A stretch of 64,000 nucleotides of DNA from an uncultured Acidobacteriota bacterium (GTDB taxonomy: Bacteria; Acidobacteriota; Vicinamibacteria; Fen-336): assembly GCA_902826455.1 (NCBI GenBank), contig CADEEV010000001.1:234983-298982 (forward strand), read 5' to 3'. Under the pieces are notes generated by a model, which was given only the letters and a program-made list of their open reading frames with translations, was not told where the DNA came from and ran no database searches. Positions 10,167-18,741 of this stretch are shown here, piece by piece (positions within the stretch are counted from its first letter, which is position 1; each line of letters starts with the position of its first letter). A program made the position numbers and the translations under genes.

Positions 10167-11348
10167 CTAGCCGCCCGAGTCCGCCGTTTCCGCGAGGGCC
10201 GAGGGCGGCGTCGCGTCGTCGAGCTCGTCGAGGTAGCCCTCGGGCAGCGCGACCTTCTGGGTACCGCCGGTCTTGCCACGCGGCACGCGCACCGCGTCCG
10301 GCGGGAACGGCTGCGAGCGATCGAGACCGGCCACGACCGTCTCCAGGTCCGCCAGGGTCAGCGCCTTCATGAGCTGCTCGCGCACGGGCGCGCCGCCGCG
10401 GAAGCCCTTCGTGTACCACGTGCTGTGCTTCCGGAACATGCGCATGGCGCCGGCTTCGCCGAGCCACTCCGAGAGCAGCCGCGCGTGCTCGAGCATCACG
10501 TCCACGACCCCGCCCAGGTCGGGTGGATCCCGGGGCTCGCGGCCCGCGAACACGTCGGCGAGATCCCGGAACAGCCAGGGCCGGCCGAGGCAGCCGCGGC
10601 CGACGACGACACCGTCGCAGCCGGTGGAGCGCATCATGCGCAGCGCGTCCTCGGCTTCCCAGATGTCGCCGTTGCCGAGCACCGGGATGCGCGTGACCGC
10701 CTGCTTGAGCTGAGCGATCGCGTCCCAGTCCGCCTCGCCGTCGTAGAGCTGTGCCGCGGTACGGGCGTGCAGGCTGACCGCGACGCATCCCTCCTCCTCG
10801 CCGATCCTTCCGGCGTCGAGGTAGGTGAGATAGCGGTCGTCGATGCCTTTGCGGAACTTGATCGTCACCGGAACCGCGCCCGCGGCGCCGACGGCGGCCC
10901 GCACGATGTTCCGCAGCAGGCGCGGCTTGAGCGGGATCGCCGCGCCCCCGCCCTTGCTCGTCACCTTGCGCACCGGACAGCCGAAGTTCATGTCGAGGTG
11001 GTCGATGCGGCCCTCGCCCACGAGCAGGCGCACGGCCTCGCCCACGTAGTGCGGGTCGACGCCGTAGAGCTGGAGGCTGCGGATCGTCTCGTCGGGCGTG
11101 AAGCTCGATAGCAGCAGGGTCTTGCGATTGCCCTCGACGAGGGCGCGAGCCGTGATCATCTCGCTCACGTAGAGCCCGGCACCGTACTGCCGGCACAAGG
11201 TGCGGAACGGCGGGTTCGTGACGCCGGCCATCGGCGCCAGCACCACCGGCGGGTCGACCGTCAGCGGGCCGATCCGCAAGGTCGCGAACTCGCCCGGCCG
11301 CGCCGGCGGAACGTCGCGGTTGATCGGGCTGCGGTAGGCCGGGTTCAT
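10167..11348 (-). CDS. tRNA-dihydrouridine synthase (DusB-like)
   Basis: 393 residues, FMN-dependent TIM-barrel enzyme that reduces uridine to dihydrouridine in the tRNA D-loop. Seen: VVLAPMAGVTNPPFR, the catalytic Cys124 in NFGCPVRKVTSKGGGAA, the FMN-binding lysine region VTIKFRKG, and the phosphate site VVGRGCLGRPWLF. The C-terminal helical tRNA-binding domain includes RMFRKHSTWYTKGF. The final ~55 residues are a variable tail. Start ATG overlaps the rhomboid stop (ATGA). Confidence 0.9.
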   Translation of the reverse strand: MNPAYRSPINRDVPPARPGEFATLRIGPLTVDPPVVLAPMAGVTNPPFRTLCRQYGAGLYVSEMITARALVEGNRKTLLLSSFTPDETIRSLQLYGVDPHYVGEAVRLLVGEGRIDHLDMNFGCPVRKVTSKGGGAAIPLKPRLLRNIVRAAVGAAGAVPVTIKFRKGIDDRYLTYLDAGRIGEEEGCVAVSLHARTAAQLYDGEADWDAIAQLKQAVTRIPVLGNGDIWEAEDALRMMRSTGCDGVVVGRGCLGRPWLFRDLADVFAGREPRDPPDLGGVVDVMLEHARLLSEWLGEAGAMRMFRKHSTWYTKGFRGGAPVREQLMKALTLADLETVVAGLDRSQPFPPDAVRVPRGKTGGTQKVALPEGYLDELDDATPPSALAETADSGG

Positions 11349-12181
11349 CGAAGCGGGATGAGCAGCGACGCTCCGACCGCGAGGAGCGCCGCCAGGAGGC
11401 ACCCGCCAGCGAGCAGGACGTGGTCGCCCCGCTCCGGCAGCAAAGGATCGAGGACCCGCCCGGCCAGGTAGCCGCCGGCGAGCCCGCCGACGTGCGCCCA
11501 GTTGTCGATGCCCGGGATCACGAATCCCATCACCAGCCCGCCCAGCGCCCAGTTCCGGGCGGCGTCGCGGATCATGCCGCTGCCGCTGCGCCTGCCATAG
11601 TAGAGCAGGGCGCCGATGAGGCCGAAGAGCGAGGCCGATGCGCCGACCGTGAAGCGTGAGCCGCCGATGAGCCAGACCCCGGGCAGCAGGAATCCAGCAA
11701 CGCTGCTGGCGACGAAGCCGGTCACTCCGGCCAAGACGTAGACGATCACGGTCCGCGCCGTGCCGTAGAGGTGGGAGGTGAGCGGCAGGAGGTTCCGCGC
11801 CGCCATCATGTTCAAGACGATGTGGGGGATGTTGCCATGGAGCCAGGTGGCCGCGAGGGGCGTCCACCACCGGCCGAGCCCGAACATGGGAAGGGCGCCG
11901 CTCGCCCCGAACCGCACCAGCGCGTAGTCGCTCGGGGCAAGACTCAGCAGGCTGCCCTCGCGTCCCGGGGTCGCGGCCAGCGTCGCCAGGAAGAGGGCAC
12001 CGCACGCGAACAGCACGACGGCGAGGAATGCGTTGTCGTCGCCCAGGTTCCGCAGCAGGCCCGCGAAGCCGAACAGCCCTGGCCGCACCCGTCCGCAGTT
12101 GAGGCAGCGCTCGTCGTTGACGCCGACGAGCTGACCGCACGACGGACACAGCACCGAGCCTTCACGCTTGCGGCCGAACAT
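11345..12181 (-). CDS. Rhomboid family intramembrane serine protease with N-terminal zinc ribbon
   Basis: 278 residues. An N-terminal zinc ribbon (Cys12, Cys15, Cys26, Cys29) precedes about six membrane helices. Rhomboid landmarks: WLHGNIPHIVLNMM (the HxxxN of TM2), the catalytic serine Ser182 in GASASLFG, and His230 in NWAHVGGLAGGY. The residue after the serine is Ala, whereas GxSG is usual. It probably cleaves or binds membrane proteins; the client is unknown. Coupled to the dus gene by an ATGA overlap. Confidence 0.88.
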   Translation of the reverse strand: MFGRKREGSVLCPSCGQLVGVNDERCLNCGRVRPGLFGFAGLLRNLGDDNAFLAVVLFACGALFLATLAATPGREGSLLSLAPSDYALVRFGASGALPMFGLGRWWTPLAATWLHGNIPHIVLNMMAARNLLPLTSHLYGTARTVIVYVLAGVTGFVASSVAGFLLPGVWLIGGSRFTVGASASLFGLIGALLYYGRRSGSGMIRDAARNWALGGLVMGFVIPGIDNWAHVGGLAGGYLAGRVLDPLLPERGDHVLLAGGCLLAALLAVGASLLIPLR

Positions 12182-12218
12182 CCCGGCATCGTACCGGAAG
12201 GCGCGGCGGCCTTCGAAT

Positions 12219-12710
12219 TCAGGCGTTGTCGAAGAGGCCCGGCCCGCGCTCGAGGTCGAGCAGCCGTCGCTTGAGGTCGAGGCCGCCGCCGTAGCCCGTG
12301 AGCTTGCCGCTCGCGCCGATCACGCGGTGGCAGGGGATCACGATGGGGATCGGGTTGCTGCCGTTCGCGAGGCCGACCGCCCGGGAGGCCTCGGGCTTGC
12401 CCATGGCCTGCGCCAGCGCGCCATAGGACGTGGTCTCGCCGTACGGGATCCGCAGGAGCGCGTCCCACACCGAGCGCTGGAACGGCGTGCCTTCGGGACG
12501 CAGCGGGAGGTCGAAGGTCCGCAAGCGCCCTGCGAAGTAGGCCGAGAGCTGTTGGGTCGCCTCCCGGAACGTTGCGGGGCGCTCGCGCCATTCGGGATCG
12601 GGGTCGCGCGGCCCGCCGCGCCCGTTCTGGAAGTGGATCAGCGTGAGTGCGTCCGCATCTCCTGCCAGGAGCAGGGGTCCGATCCGGCTGTCGTTGACAC
12701 AGTAGTCCAT
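12219..12710 (-). CDS. Methylated-DNA--[protein]-cysteine S-methyltransferase
   Basis: 163 residues. A suicide repair protein that moves alkyl groups from O6-alkylguanine to itself. The active-site Cys127 lies in IPCHRVIGASGKLTGYGGG, preceded by the helix-turn-helix region TPFQRSVWDALLRIPYGETTSYGALA. There is no AdaA domain. ATG at 12710 has GAGG just upstream; an in-frame ATG at 12755 would add 15 residues that look non-conserved. Confidence 0.93.
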   Translation of the reverse strand: MDYCVNDSRIGPLLLAGDADALTLIHFQNGRGGPRDPDPEWRERPATFREATQQLSAYFAGRLRTFDLPLRPEGTPFQRSVWDALLRIPYGETTSYGALAQAMGKPEASRAVGLANGSNPIPIVIPCHRVIGASGKLTGYGGGLDLKRRLLDLERGPGLFDNA

Positions 12711-12815
12711 CGCCTCATCCCGCCGGAGCGGCTCTTCGCCCCCGTCGAGTTGCATTGTCCGCCCAGGGCGGGCCATGGTGGGTCCTTCCGATTCCTGAAA
12801 ACACGGGGGATTCGC

Positions 12816-14120
12816 ATGGACCGATCGACGACCGTCTCCGGAGTCCTGGGAGCCGCCGCCATGCTCGCATGGACGAGCCTGGTCTCGGCCGCCGCCGCGC
12901 CGAGCTTCGACTACGACGCGGCGCGCGCGTTCGACGTGAGCGAGACGAAAGCCGACACCCGCGACGGGGTCGGAGTTCGCGAGATCACCTACGTCGGCGC
13001 GGCCGGCGTTCGCAACGGCGCGACACTCGTGACTCCCGCGACGCCCGGCCCCCATCCCGCGGTGCTGTTCGTCCACTGGTACTCGCCGGAATCGCCCGAC
13101 TCCAACCGGACGCAGTTCCTGACCGAGGCCGTAACCTTCGCGCGCAGCGGCGTCGTCTCGCTGCTGATCGATACCATGTGGTCGCCGCCCGACTACTTCA
13201 CGACCCGCGATCCCGCGAAGGACTACGAGAGCTCGCTCGCCCAGGTGCGGGAGCTGAGGCGTGCCTTCGACCTGCTGCTGAAGCAGCCCGGTGTCGATCC
13301 GAAGCGGGTGGTCTACGTCGGCCACGACTTCGGCGCCATGTACGGCGCCGTCCTCGCCGGCGTCGACCACCGGCCGAGCGCGTTCGCGCTGATCGCCGGC
13401 ACGAAGTCCTTCAGCGACTGGTTCCTGTTCCGGCGACGGCTCGATCCGGCCGCGCGTCAGGCGGTGATCGACGAGTTGGCTCCGCTCGACCCTTCGACCC
13501 ACGTCGCGGCCGCGCGCGCCCCGGTGCTGTTCCAGTTCGGCGACAAGGATCCCTACGTGCCGCGCTCGGCCGCGGACGTCTTCGCGGGCGCGGCGCCCCA
13601 ACCCAAGGACGTGCGTTTCTACGACGCGGGTCACGGCATGAACGACGCGGCGGCGAAGGATCGGCGGCAGTGGCTGAAGACCCGGCTGGGTCTGGCGAAG
13701 CTGGAGGAGCCCAAGGCGTCGATCCTGGCGCGCCTCACGGGCTCGTGGAGCGGCAGCGGCAACTGGCAGGGCCAGCAGGCCCAGGCCACTCTCGTCCTCG
13801 AGCCCGTGCTCGGGTCGCGCTTCACGCGCCTGACGTATCGGGTGACCGGCGACGTGGGCTTCGACGGGACCGCCTACTACCGGCGCTCGAAGGACGGCAA
13901 GCCCGAGGCGTCGTGGTTCGACTCCGACGGTGGCATCTACGCGATCAGCGGCACGGAGACGGACAACGCGCTGGTCGCGGCGTGGGGTCCCGAAGGAAAG
14001 GTCCTCGGCCGCACGACCTACACCCTCACGAGTCCCACCGGGCTCCTGGTCGTGGACGAGATCCAGGCGCGCGACGGCAGCTTCCGTGAGTTCGCACGGA
14101 TGACCTACAGCCGCCCGTAG
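12816..14120 (+). CDS. Secreted alpha/beta hydrolase with C-terminal lipocalin-like (DUF1579-type) domain
   Basis: 434 residues with a signal peptide (about 1-27, ending SAAAA). The first ~290 residues are a dienelactone-hydrolase-like alpha/beta hydrolase. The nucleophile elbow reads GHDFGAMYG with Asp171 rather than Ser or Cys; other candidates are Asp243/Asp245 (FGDKDPYVP) and His273 (DAGHGMN). The remaining ~125 residues (LTGSWSGSGNWQ onward) resemble DUF1579-type beta-barrel domains. A nucleophilic Asp is normal in dehalogenases and epoxide hydrolases, so the reaction is uncertain. Periplasmic or extracellular. Confidence 0.8.
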   Translation: MDRSTTVSGVLGAAAMLAWTSLVSAAAAPSFDYDAARAFDVSETKADTRDGVGVREITYVGAAGVRNGATLVTPATPGPHPAVLFVHWYSPESPDSNRTQFLTEAVTFARSGVVSLLIDTMWSPPDYFTTRDPAKDYESSLAQVRELRRAFDLLLKQPGVDPKRVVYVGHDFGAMYGAVLAGVDHRPSAFALIAGTKSFSDWFLFRRRLDPAARQAVIDELAPLDPSTHVAAARAPVLFQFGDKDPYVPRSAADVFAGAAPQPKDVRFYDAGHGMNDAAAKDRRQWLKTRLGLAKLEEPKASILARLTGSWSGSGNWQGQQAQATLVLEPVLGSRFTRLTYRVTGDVGFDGTAYYRRSKDGKPEASWFDSDGGIYAISGTETDNALVAAWGPEGKVLGRTTYTLTSPTGLLVVDEIQARDGSFREFARMTYSRP

Positions 14121-14128
14121 GCCAAAAG

Positions 14129-14168
14129 GCGGGCGCCGGACCGGCGGGGGATCCGGCCCGGCGCCCGC
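14129..14168. terminator. Strong bidirectional hairpin between convergent genes
   Basis: An 11-bp perfect G+C stem (14129-14139 with 14158-14168), one mismatch, then four more base pairs closing an eight-base loop. It lies between the stops of the rightward hydrolase and the leftward TonB receptor gene. On the leftward strand it is followed by a short T run (CTTTTGG); on the rightward strand there is no T tract. It probably serves as a shared transcription end. Confidence 0.65.
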
Positions 14169-14175
14169 TACGACT

Positions 14176-17109
14176 CTAGAAGCGGAACCCGACCGCGAAG
14201 TCGAAGGCTCGCCCGCGGACCGCCGTTCCGGTGGACAGGAACGAGCGCGGGAAGTTGGACGCGCTCGTGGCCTGGCCGAACCGGCCGCCCTTGATGAACT
14301 GCGTCGGCAAGCCGCTCGCGTCCTTGGGCCCGTCGTCGTCGGGGCTCACGGACGTGTTCCAGCTCGTGAGCTTGTCGTTGTTGAGCAGGTTGACCATGGT
14401 GAACTTCACGTACGGCGCCACCGATTTCACGACCGGGATGCTGTAGGTGAAGGCGACGTCGAACAGGTGCGCGCCCGCGAAGTCCTGGGTGCCCTTGCCG
14501 CCGAAGTACAGCTGCTGGGCCGTCGGAGGTCCGGCGTAACCCGGATCGCGGGAGACCTGGATGTCCGACAGGGGCACCGAGGCGTTGGTGAGGCTGAACG
14601 TGAGCGCCGAGTCGTACCGCCAGATCAGGGCTGAAGCCAGCGTCCCGAGCCGGCCCATCGAGAGGTCGTAGGTCGTCCAGGCCCGCGCCTTGTGGCGCTG
14701 GAACGACAGGTTGCGGCCCACGGGGAAGTTGCGGTCCTCGACGTAGATCTCGGGGTAGTCCGCGAACAGCGAGCTGAGGCCGGGCGCATTGCGGGCCTCA
14801 CCCTCGAAATTGCCCTCGTTCTTCATCTGGAGCGTGTAGTTGCCGTAGAGGCCCCAGGCGGACGTGGGCCGGTAGGCCGCCTGGAGCGACAGGCCGCGGT
14901 AACGCCGCACGGGGATGTCCGAGTTGCGCAGGATCTTGTTGTCGAACGTCCCGAAGTTCTCGCCGCCCTGGATCACCGTGGTGGTGCCACCGTCGAGCGT
15001 GATGAAGTCCTCGATGAAGTTGCTCATGTCGCGCCGCGTGTAGCTCAGCGCCACGTAGCCACCACGCTGACCCAACGCCGCCTTCGCCGTGAGGCTCAGC
15101 TCCTTCGTGATGGGCGACGAGAGGCTTCCGTCGACGAAGACGTTGGCGGTCGGAAAGATCCCGCCGGTGTTGACGTAGTTCCGGTTGTCGAAGCCGGGAG
15201 CGAAGCCGCGGCCCTGCCCGCTCGGACCGACGTAGAGCTGGTAGAGGTAGTTCGGCGTGCCGACGTTGCTGTTGGCCGCGATCTGCGACTCGTTGTACTT
15301 GCCCGCGTAGTGCGCGTAGGTCGCGTCGAGACCGTAGCGGCCGTCGCCCTTGGGATCGAAGGACAGGGCGACGCGCGGCGCGAACGTGTTCGTGTCGACG
15401 GCCACGATGTCGCCCGTCGCCGTGCTGTGGACGCGCTCGTAGCGCAGCCCCAGGTTCGCGGACCAGTGGCTGCCGAGCTGCACGCGATCGTTGACGAACA
15501 TGGACTGCGTCGTGATGTCGATGCGGGCGTTGCGCTGGGCCAGGTAGCGCGTGCGCTGGGTCTGGCCGCTCACGAAGTTCGGGACCACGAAGCCGTCGGA
15601 GTCGAACAGCGGCTTGCCGTCGGCGGTCTGGACGTAGTCGGCGTAGAACACGTAGTCCGTCGGGGACTGGGAGTTGCCGCCGGTCAGGCTGCTGCGGTAG
15701 TTCTCGTAGCCGACCTTGAGATCGTGATTGCCGAGGCTACCCGAGGACTTGTAGTACGAGAGGGTCGCCGCCACCTGGCGGTTGTCGCGGTTCTGCGGGT
15801 CCGTGGCGTCGAAGTAGGGCGCGTTGTAGTGGGCGAGGGCCTCCGTGGTCGCGCCGAGGCTCAGGAACGGCGAACCGTTCACGATGTCGGTGTCGGTGCC
15901 GCCGCTGTTCTTGAAGCCGAACTTCTTCTGGGAGTACTGGGCCTCGAGGATCACGTCCGGCCGCAGGATCCCCGTGTACGTGGCTCCGAACAGGCTGTTG
16001 GGCAGCGAGCGCGGGCTGACGGTGTGGGGCTCGATCGAGCGGATGTTGCCCGTCACCAGGCCGAAGGAGGACTGGGTCTGGTCCGTGGCGTTGTTCAGGT
16101 AGCTGACCGACACGGTGTGGTTCGGGCTCACGGTTCCCGTGAGCTTCACCTGGCCGCGCTTGTTCTCCTGGGTGGCATCGGTGGAGATGCCGCTGTCCGG
16201 AAAGACGCCGCTCGTCCGGGTGTCCGCCTTGCGCCCGGCGAGGAAGAACCAGAGGCGGTCCTTCACGAGGGGCCCGCCGAAGGTCACCTCGTGGGCGAAG
16301 TTCACGTCGTCGGTGCGCTGGACGTTGTTGGCCTTCTCGAAGGGGTTCAAGGCCGTCCACTTCGGGTTGTTGAGCTGGGCGCGGTAGCTGCCGGAGAACT
16401 CGTTGCCGCCGCGCTTCGTCACGGCGTTCACGACGCCGCCCGAGAAGCGCCCGTACTCGGCCGAGATGCCCGAGGTCAGCACCTGGGTCTCCTCGATCGC
16501 ATCCTCGATGAAGAGGTTGTTCGGCGAGCCGAACACGTTGTCGTTGATGTCGACGCCATCCACGAGGAACACGTTGTCGTAGGCGAAGCTGCCGGCGACG
16601 CTGATCTGGTCGGCGTTGGGGGTATCGTTGGTGAGGCCGGGAGCGAGCTCGGCGATGCCGGCCAGGGTGCGCGACGTGGGCAGCGTGCGCACCGTGTCGC
16701 CCTCGTAGTTGGCGCCGACGTGGGTCGTGGTGAGCACCGACGAGGTCTCCGCCGTGACGACGATCGTCTCCTCGACGTTCTTCACGCCGAGCGCCGCGTC
16801 GACCCGGGCGAGTCCGCCCAGGGGCACGACCTGTTTCTTCTCGACGGTGGACATGCCGCTGAGCGACACGCTCACCGTGTAGGTCCCGCTGGGCAGGTTC
16901 TTGAAACTGTAGTCCCCGCTCGCGTCGGTGATCTGTTCGCGGAATCCCTGGAGCGACGACGACCTCACGGTCACCGTGGCGCCCGGCAGGGCCTGGCCGT
17001 CGGCGGATTTCACCGTGCCGACGAGTTGTCCCGTCTGTACGCCCTGTGCGGCCGACGGTCGCGCGAACGCGAACGCGAGGGCCAGGGCCAGCAATACTCG
17101 AAGCTTCAC
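14176..17109 (-). CDS. TonB-dependent receptor, Oar-like, with carboxypeptidase-regulatory-like domain
   Basis: 977 residues. Signal peptide 1-21 (ends PSAAQG), then a carboxypeptidase-regulatory-like beta-sandwich (TGQLVGTVKSADGQALPGATVTV, ~25-110), a plug domain (SVAGSFAYDNVFLVDGVDIND; EYGRFSGGVVNAVTKRGGNE), then a ~750-residue outer-membrane barrel ending in Phe (AVGFRF). These 'Oar-like' receptors are abundant in Acidobacteriota and are thought to import oligopeptides or glycans. The GTG start has GAGGTG five bases upstream. The HxlR gene lies 95 bases upstream on the same strand. Confidence 0.92.
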   Translation of the reverse strand: MKLRVLLALALAFAFARPSAAQGVQTGQLVGTVKSADGQALPGATVTVRSSSLQGFREQITDASGDYSFKNLPSGTYTVSVSLSGMSTVEKKQVVPLGGLARVDAALGVKNVEETIVVTAETSSVLTTTHVGANYEGDTVRTLPTSRTLAGIAELAPGLTNDTPNADQISVAGSFAYDNVFLVDGVDINDNVFGSPNNLFIEDAIEETQVLTSGISAEYGRFSGGVVNAVTKRGGNEFSGSYRAQLNNPKWTALNPFEKANNVQRTDDVNFAHEVTFGGPLVKDRLWFFLAGRKADTRTSGVFPDSGISTDATQENKRGQVKLTGTVSPNHTVSVSYLNNATDQTQSSFGLVTGNIRSIEPHTVSPRSLPNSLFGATYTGILRPDVILEAQYSQKKFGFKNSGGTDTDIVNGSPFLSLGATTEALAHYNAPYFDATDPQNRDNRQVAATLSYYKSSGSLGNHDLKVGYENYRSSLTGGNSQSPTDYVFYADYVQTADGKPLFDSDGFVVPNFVSGQTQRTRYLAQRNARIDITTQSMFVNDRVQLGSHWSANLGLRYERVHSTATGDIVAVDTNTFAPRVALSFDPKGDGRYGLDATYAHYAGKYNESQIAANSNVGTPNYLYQLYVGPSGQGRGFAPGFDNRNYVNTGGIFPTANVFVDGSLSSPITKELSLTAKAALGQRGGYVALSYTRRDMSNFIEDFITLDGGTTTVIQGGENFGTFDNKILRNSDIPVRRYRGLSLQAAYRPTSAWGLYGNYTLQMKNEGNFEGEARNAPGLSSLFADYPEIYVEDRNFPVGRNLSFQRHKARAWTTYDLSMGRLGTLASALIWRYDSALTFSLTNASVPLSDIQVSRDPGYAGPPTAQQLYFGGKGTQDFAGAHLFDVAFTYSIPVVKSVAPYVKFTMVNLLNNDKLTSWNTSVSPDDDGPKDASGLPTQFIKGGRFGQATSASNFPRSFLSTGTAVRGRAFDFAVGFRF

Positions 17110-17203
17110 GTGAGCACCTCAATCGGGCCGGCGCGGACGGACGCCGCCCTTCGTCTGGGTTGTCCGGTGGAGCAGGCCGTCCGTCAGCGCGCGGCGCGGC
17201 CCA

Positions 17204-17638
17204 TCAGTGCTCGCCATCCAGGCACCGGCGCTGCTTCTCGACGGCCGGCGACCCCGCGCACGAGTCGAGGGTGTAGAGGCCCCACTCGTACATCACGGCC
17301 AGCACGGGCCTGAGGCTCTCGCCCAGGGCCGTGAGGACGTACTCGACACGCACGGGCCCGTTCGGATGGAGGCGCCGGCCGACGAGACCGAGCGCCTCCT
17401 TCTCTTCGAGCTCGTGGACGAGGACCGGACGGCTGATGCCGTCCAGCTCGCGGAGAAGCTGATAGAAGCTCTTGCCACCCCAGAAGAGGTGCCACAGGAT
17501 CGGGGCCGTCCAGCGGCCCTTGAGGAGCCCCGACGTCACTGCGACGGGATCCCTCGGACGCGCGCCCGGGGTGGGCGCGCGATCCCCGCCGGTCAGGGCC
17601 GGCGGGGCTGCGTCGTCGGTCTTGGGAACGATTCTCAC
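17204..17638 (-). CDS. HxlR-family transcriptional regulator
   Basis: 144 residues. Winged-helix MarR-like regulator: LLKGRWTAPILWHLFWGGKSFYQLL is the signature first helix-turn-helix, and the wing LHPNGPVRVEYVLTALGESL follows. The N-terminal ~35 residues are proline-rich and atypical, so translation might start later. HxlR proteins often respond to aldehydes, quinones or oxidants; no ligand can be inferred here. GTG start with GGAGGG close upstream. It could control the TonB receptor downstream or the divergent YCII-sigma genes. Confidence 0.88.
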   Translation of the reverse strand: MRIVPKTDDAAPPALTGGDRAPTPGARPRDPVAVTSGLLKGRWTAPILWHLFWGGKSFYQLLRELDGISRPVLVHELEEKEALGLVGRRLHPNGPVRVEYVLTALGESLRPVLAVMYEWGLYTLDSCAGSPAVEKQRRCLDGEH

Positions 17639-17794
17639 GACCCTCCGAAGCTAGGGCCCCGAGCCCGGAGAGGCCATGCGGCCCGCCTGCGCTCCACGGG
17701 GGCTGGCGCTGAGGCGGAGATGAGGCGCCCGGCGCCGGCGTCGTGCAACCCTTTGCGGCGTCGGCGGCACTCAGGGGTGAAAGGAAGGATCCCC

Positions 17795-18226
17795 ATGCAT
17801 CGAAGACTTGCCGTGATCGCCGGCGCCGTGAGCTTGATCGCCGGCCATGCCGCCCTGGCGGCCCCGGCCGCCTCGAAAGCCCGCTTCCTGCTGCTCCTCA
17901 ATGAAGATGCGGCCTACCAGGCGAGCCGCGTCGAGGGCTCGGCGGATCGCATCGCCGAGTACTCGGCCTGGGCCAAGGGGCTCGCCGACAGCGGAAAGCT
18001 CGCCGCCGGCGAGAAGCTCAAGAACGAGGGCCGCGTGCTCCACGGCGCGACCCGGCGAGCCGTGTCCGTCTCGGACCTTCCTGGCGGACGTCCCGGCGGG
18101 CTCGCCGGTTACTTCGTGATCGCCGCCGCCGACCTCCGTGAAGCCGAGGCGATCGCCCTCACGTGTCCCCACCTGAAGTACGGTGGCACCGTGGTGGTGC
18201 GGCCCATCGAGGACCTCGAGCCCTGA
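17795..18226 (+). CDS. Secreted YCII-domain protein
   Basis: 143 residues: signal peptide 1-23 (LAAPAASKA), then a YCII domain (ARFLLLLNEDAAY ... SAWAKGLADSGKLAAGEKL ... GYFVIAAADLREAEAIALTCPHL ... VVVRPIED). YCII domains are ferredoxin-like folds often encoded beside ECF sigma factors; enzymatic roles are mostly unknown. Here the protein is exported, which is unusual for the family. AAGGAAGGA lies five bases before the ATG. Its stop overlaps the probable CTG start of the sigma gene (CTGA). Confidence 0.85.
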   Translation: MHRRLAVIAGAVSLIAGHAALAAPAASKARFLLLLNEDAAYQASRVEGSADRIAEYSAWAKGLADSGKLAAGEKLKNEGRVLHGATRRAVSVSDLPGGRPGGLAGYFVIAAADLREAEAIALTCPHLKYGGTVVVRPIEDLEP

Positions 18227-18741
18227 ACGACCGGACGCTGGTGGCCGCCGTCGGTGCCGGCGACGAGGAATCGTTCCGTCTCCTCTATCGCCGGCACGCT
18301 CCTGCCATGTTCGGCCTCGCTCTGCGCCTGACGACGCGCCGTGCCGACGCGGAGGATGCCTTGCAGGAGGCCTGGCTCCGCGCCGCCTCCGCTCTCGCGT
18401 CGTTCGGCTGGCGCTCCTCCCTCAGGACCTGGCTGTGCGGCTTCGTGGTCAACTGCGTGCGCGAGCAACGTCGCAGCGAGTCCCCAACGGCCGACGCCGT
18501 CGAGGGCAGCTTCGAGGCGGGGATCGAGGGTTCTCTCGACGTGCAGGCCGCACTATGCTCCATCGCTCCCGGCTACCGCGAGGTGATCGTCCTGCACGAC
18601 GTGATGGGGTTCACCCACGAGGAGGTCGGAGCGCTCCTCGGGATCGAGGCCGGGACCTCGAAGAGCCAGCTGTTTCGCGCGCGCGGCGCCCTCCGCGCGC
18701 GCCTGGGTCCGGGCCGTGTGGCTGGAGGATCGCGCTCATGA
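18223..18741 (+). CDS. ECF RNA polymerase sigma factor, YCII-linked
   Basis: 172 residues. Region 2 (DEESFRLLYRRHAPAMFGLALRLT, DAEDALQEAWLRA) and region 4 (LCSIAPGYREVIVLHDVMGFTHEEVGALLGI) are intact. No ATG is suitable: GTG at 18163 would overlap the upstream gene by 64 bases and GTG at 18241 would cut conserved region 2. A CTG at 18223 overlaps the upstream TGA (CTGA), with GAGGA nine bases before it, and gives LNDRTLVAAVGAGD, the right N-terminus for an ECF factor. Translational coupling is likely. Confidence 0.86.
   Translation: MNDRTLVAAVGAGDEESFRLLYRRHAPAMFGLALRLTTRRADAEDALQEAWLRAASALASFGWRSSLRTWLCGFVVNCVREQRRSESPTADAVEGSFEAGIEGSLDVQAALCSIAPGYREVIVLHDVMGFTHEEVGALLGIEAGTSKSQLFRARGALRARLGPGRVAGGSRS

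Noticed and set aside
14692..17313. 873-residue open frame opposite the first TonB receptor gene
   Set aside because: Low-complexity Arg/Val/Gly-rich translation with no domain; it is the shadow of codon bias on the real leftward gene.
17735..17760. TGCAACC...CGTC as an ECF sigma promoter before the YCII gene
   Set aside because: The two parts are only 9 bases apart, too close for ECF -35 and -10 elements.
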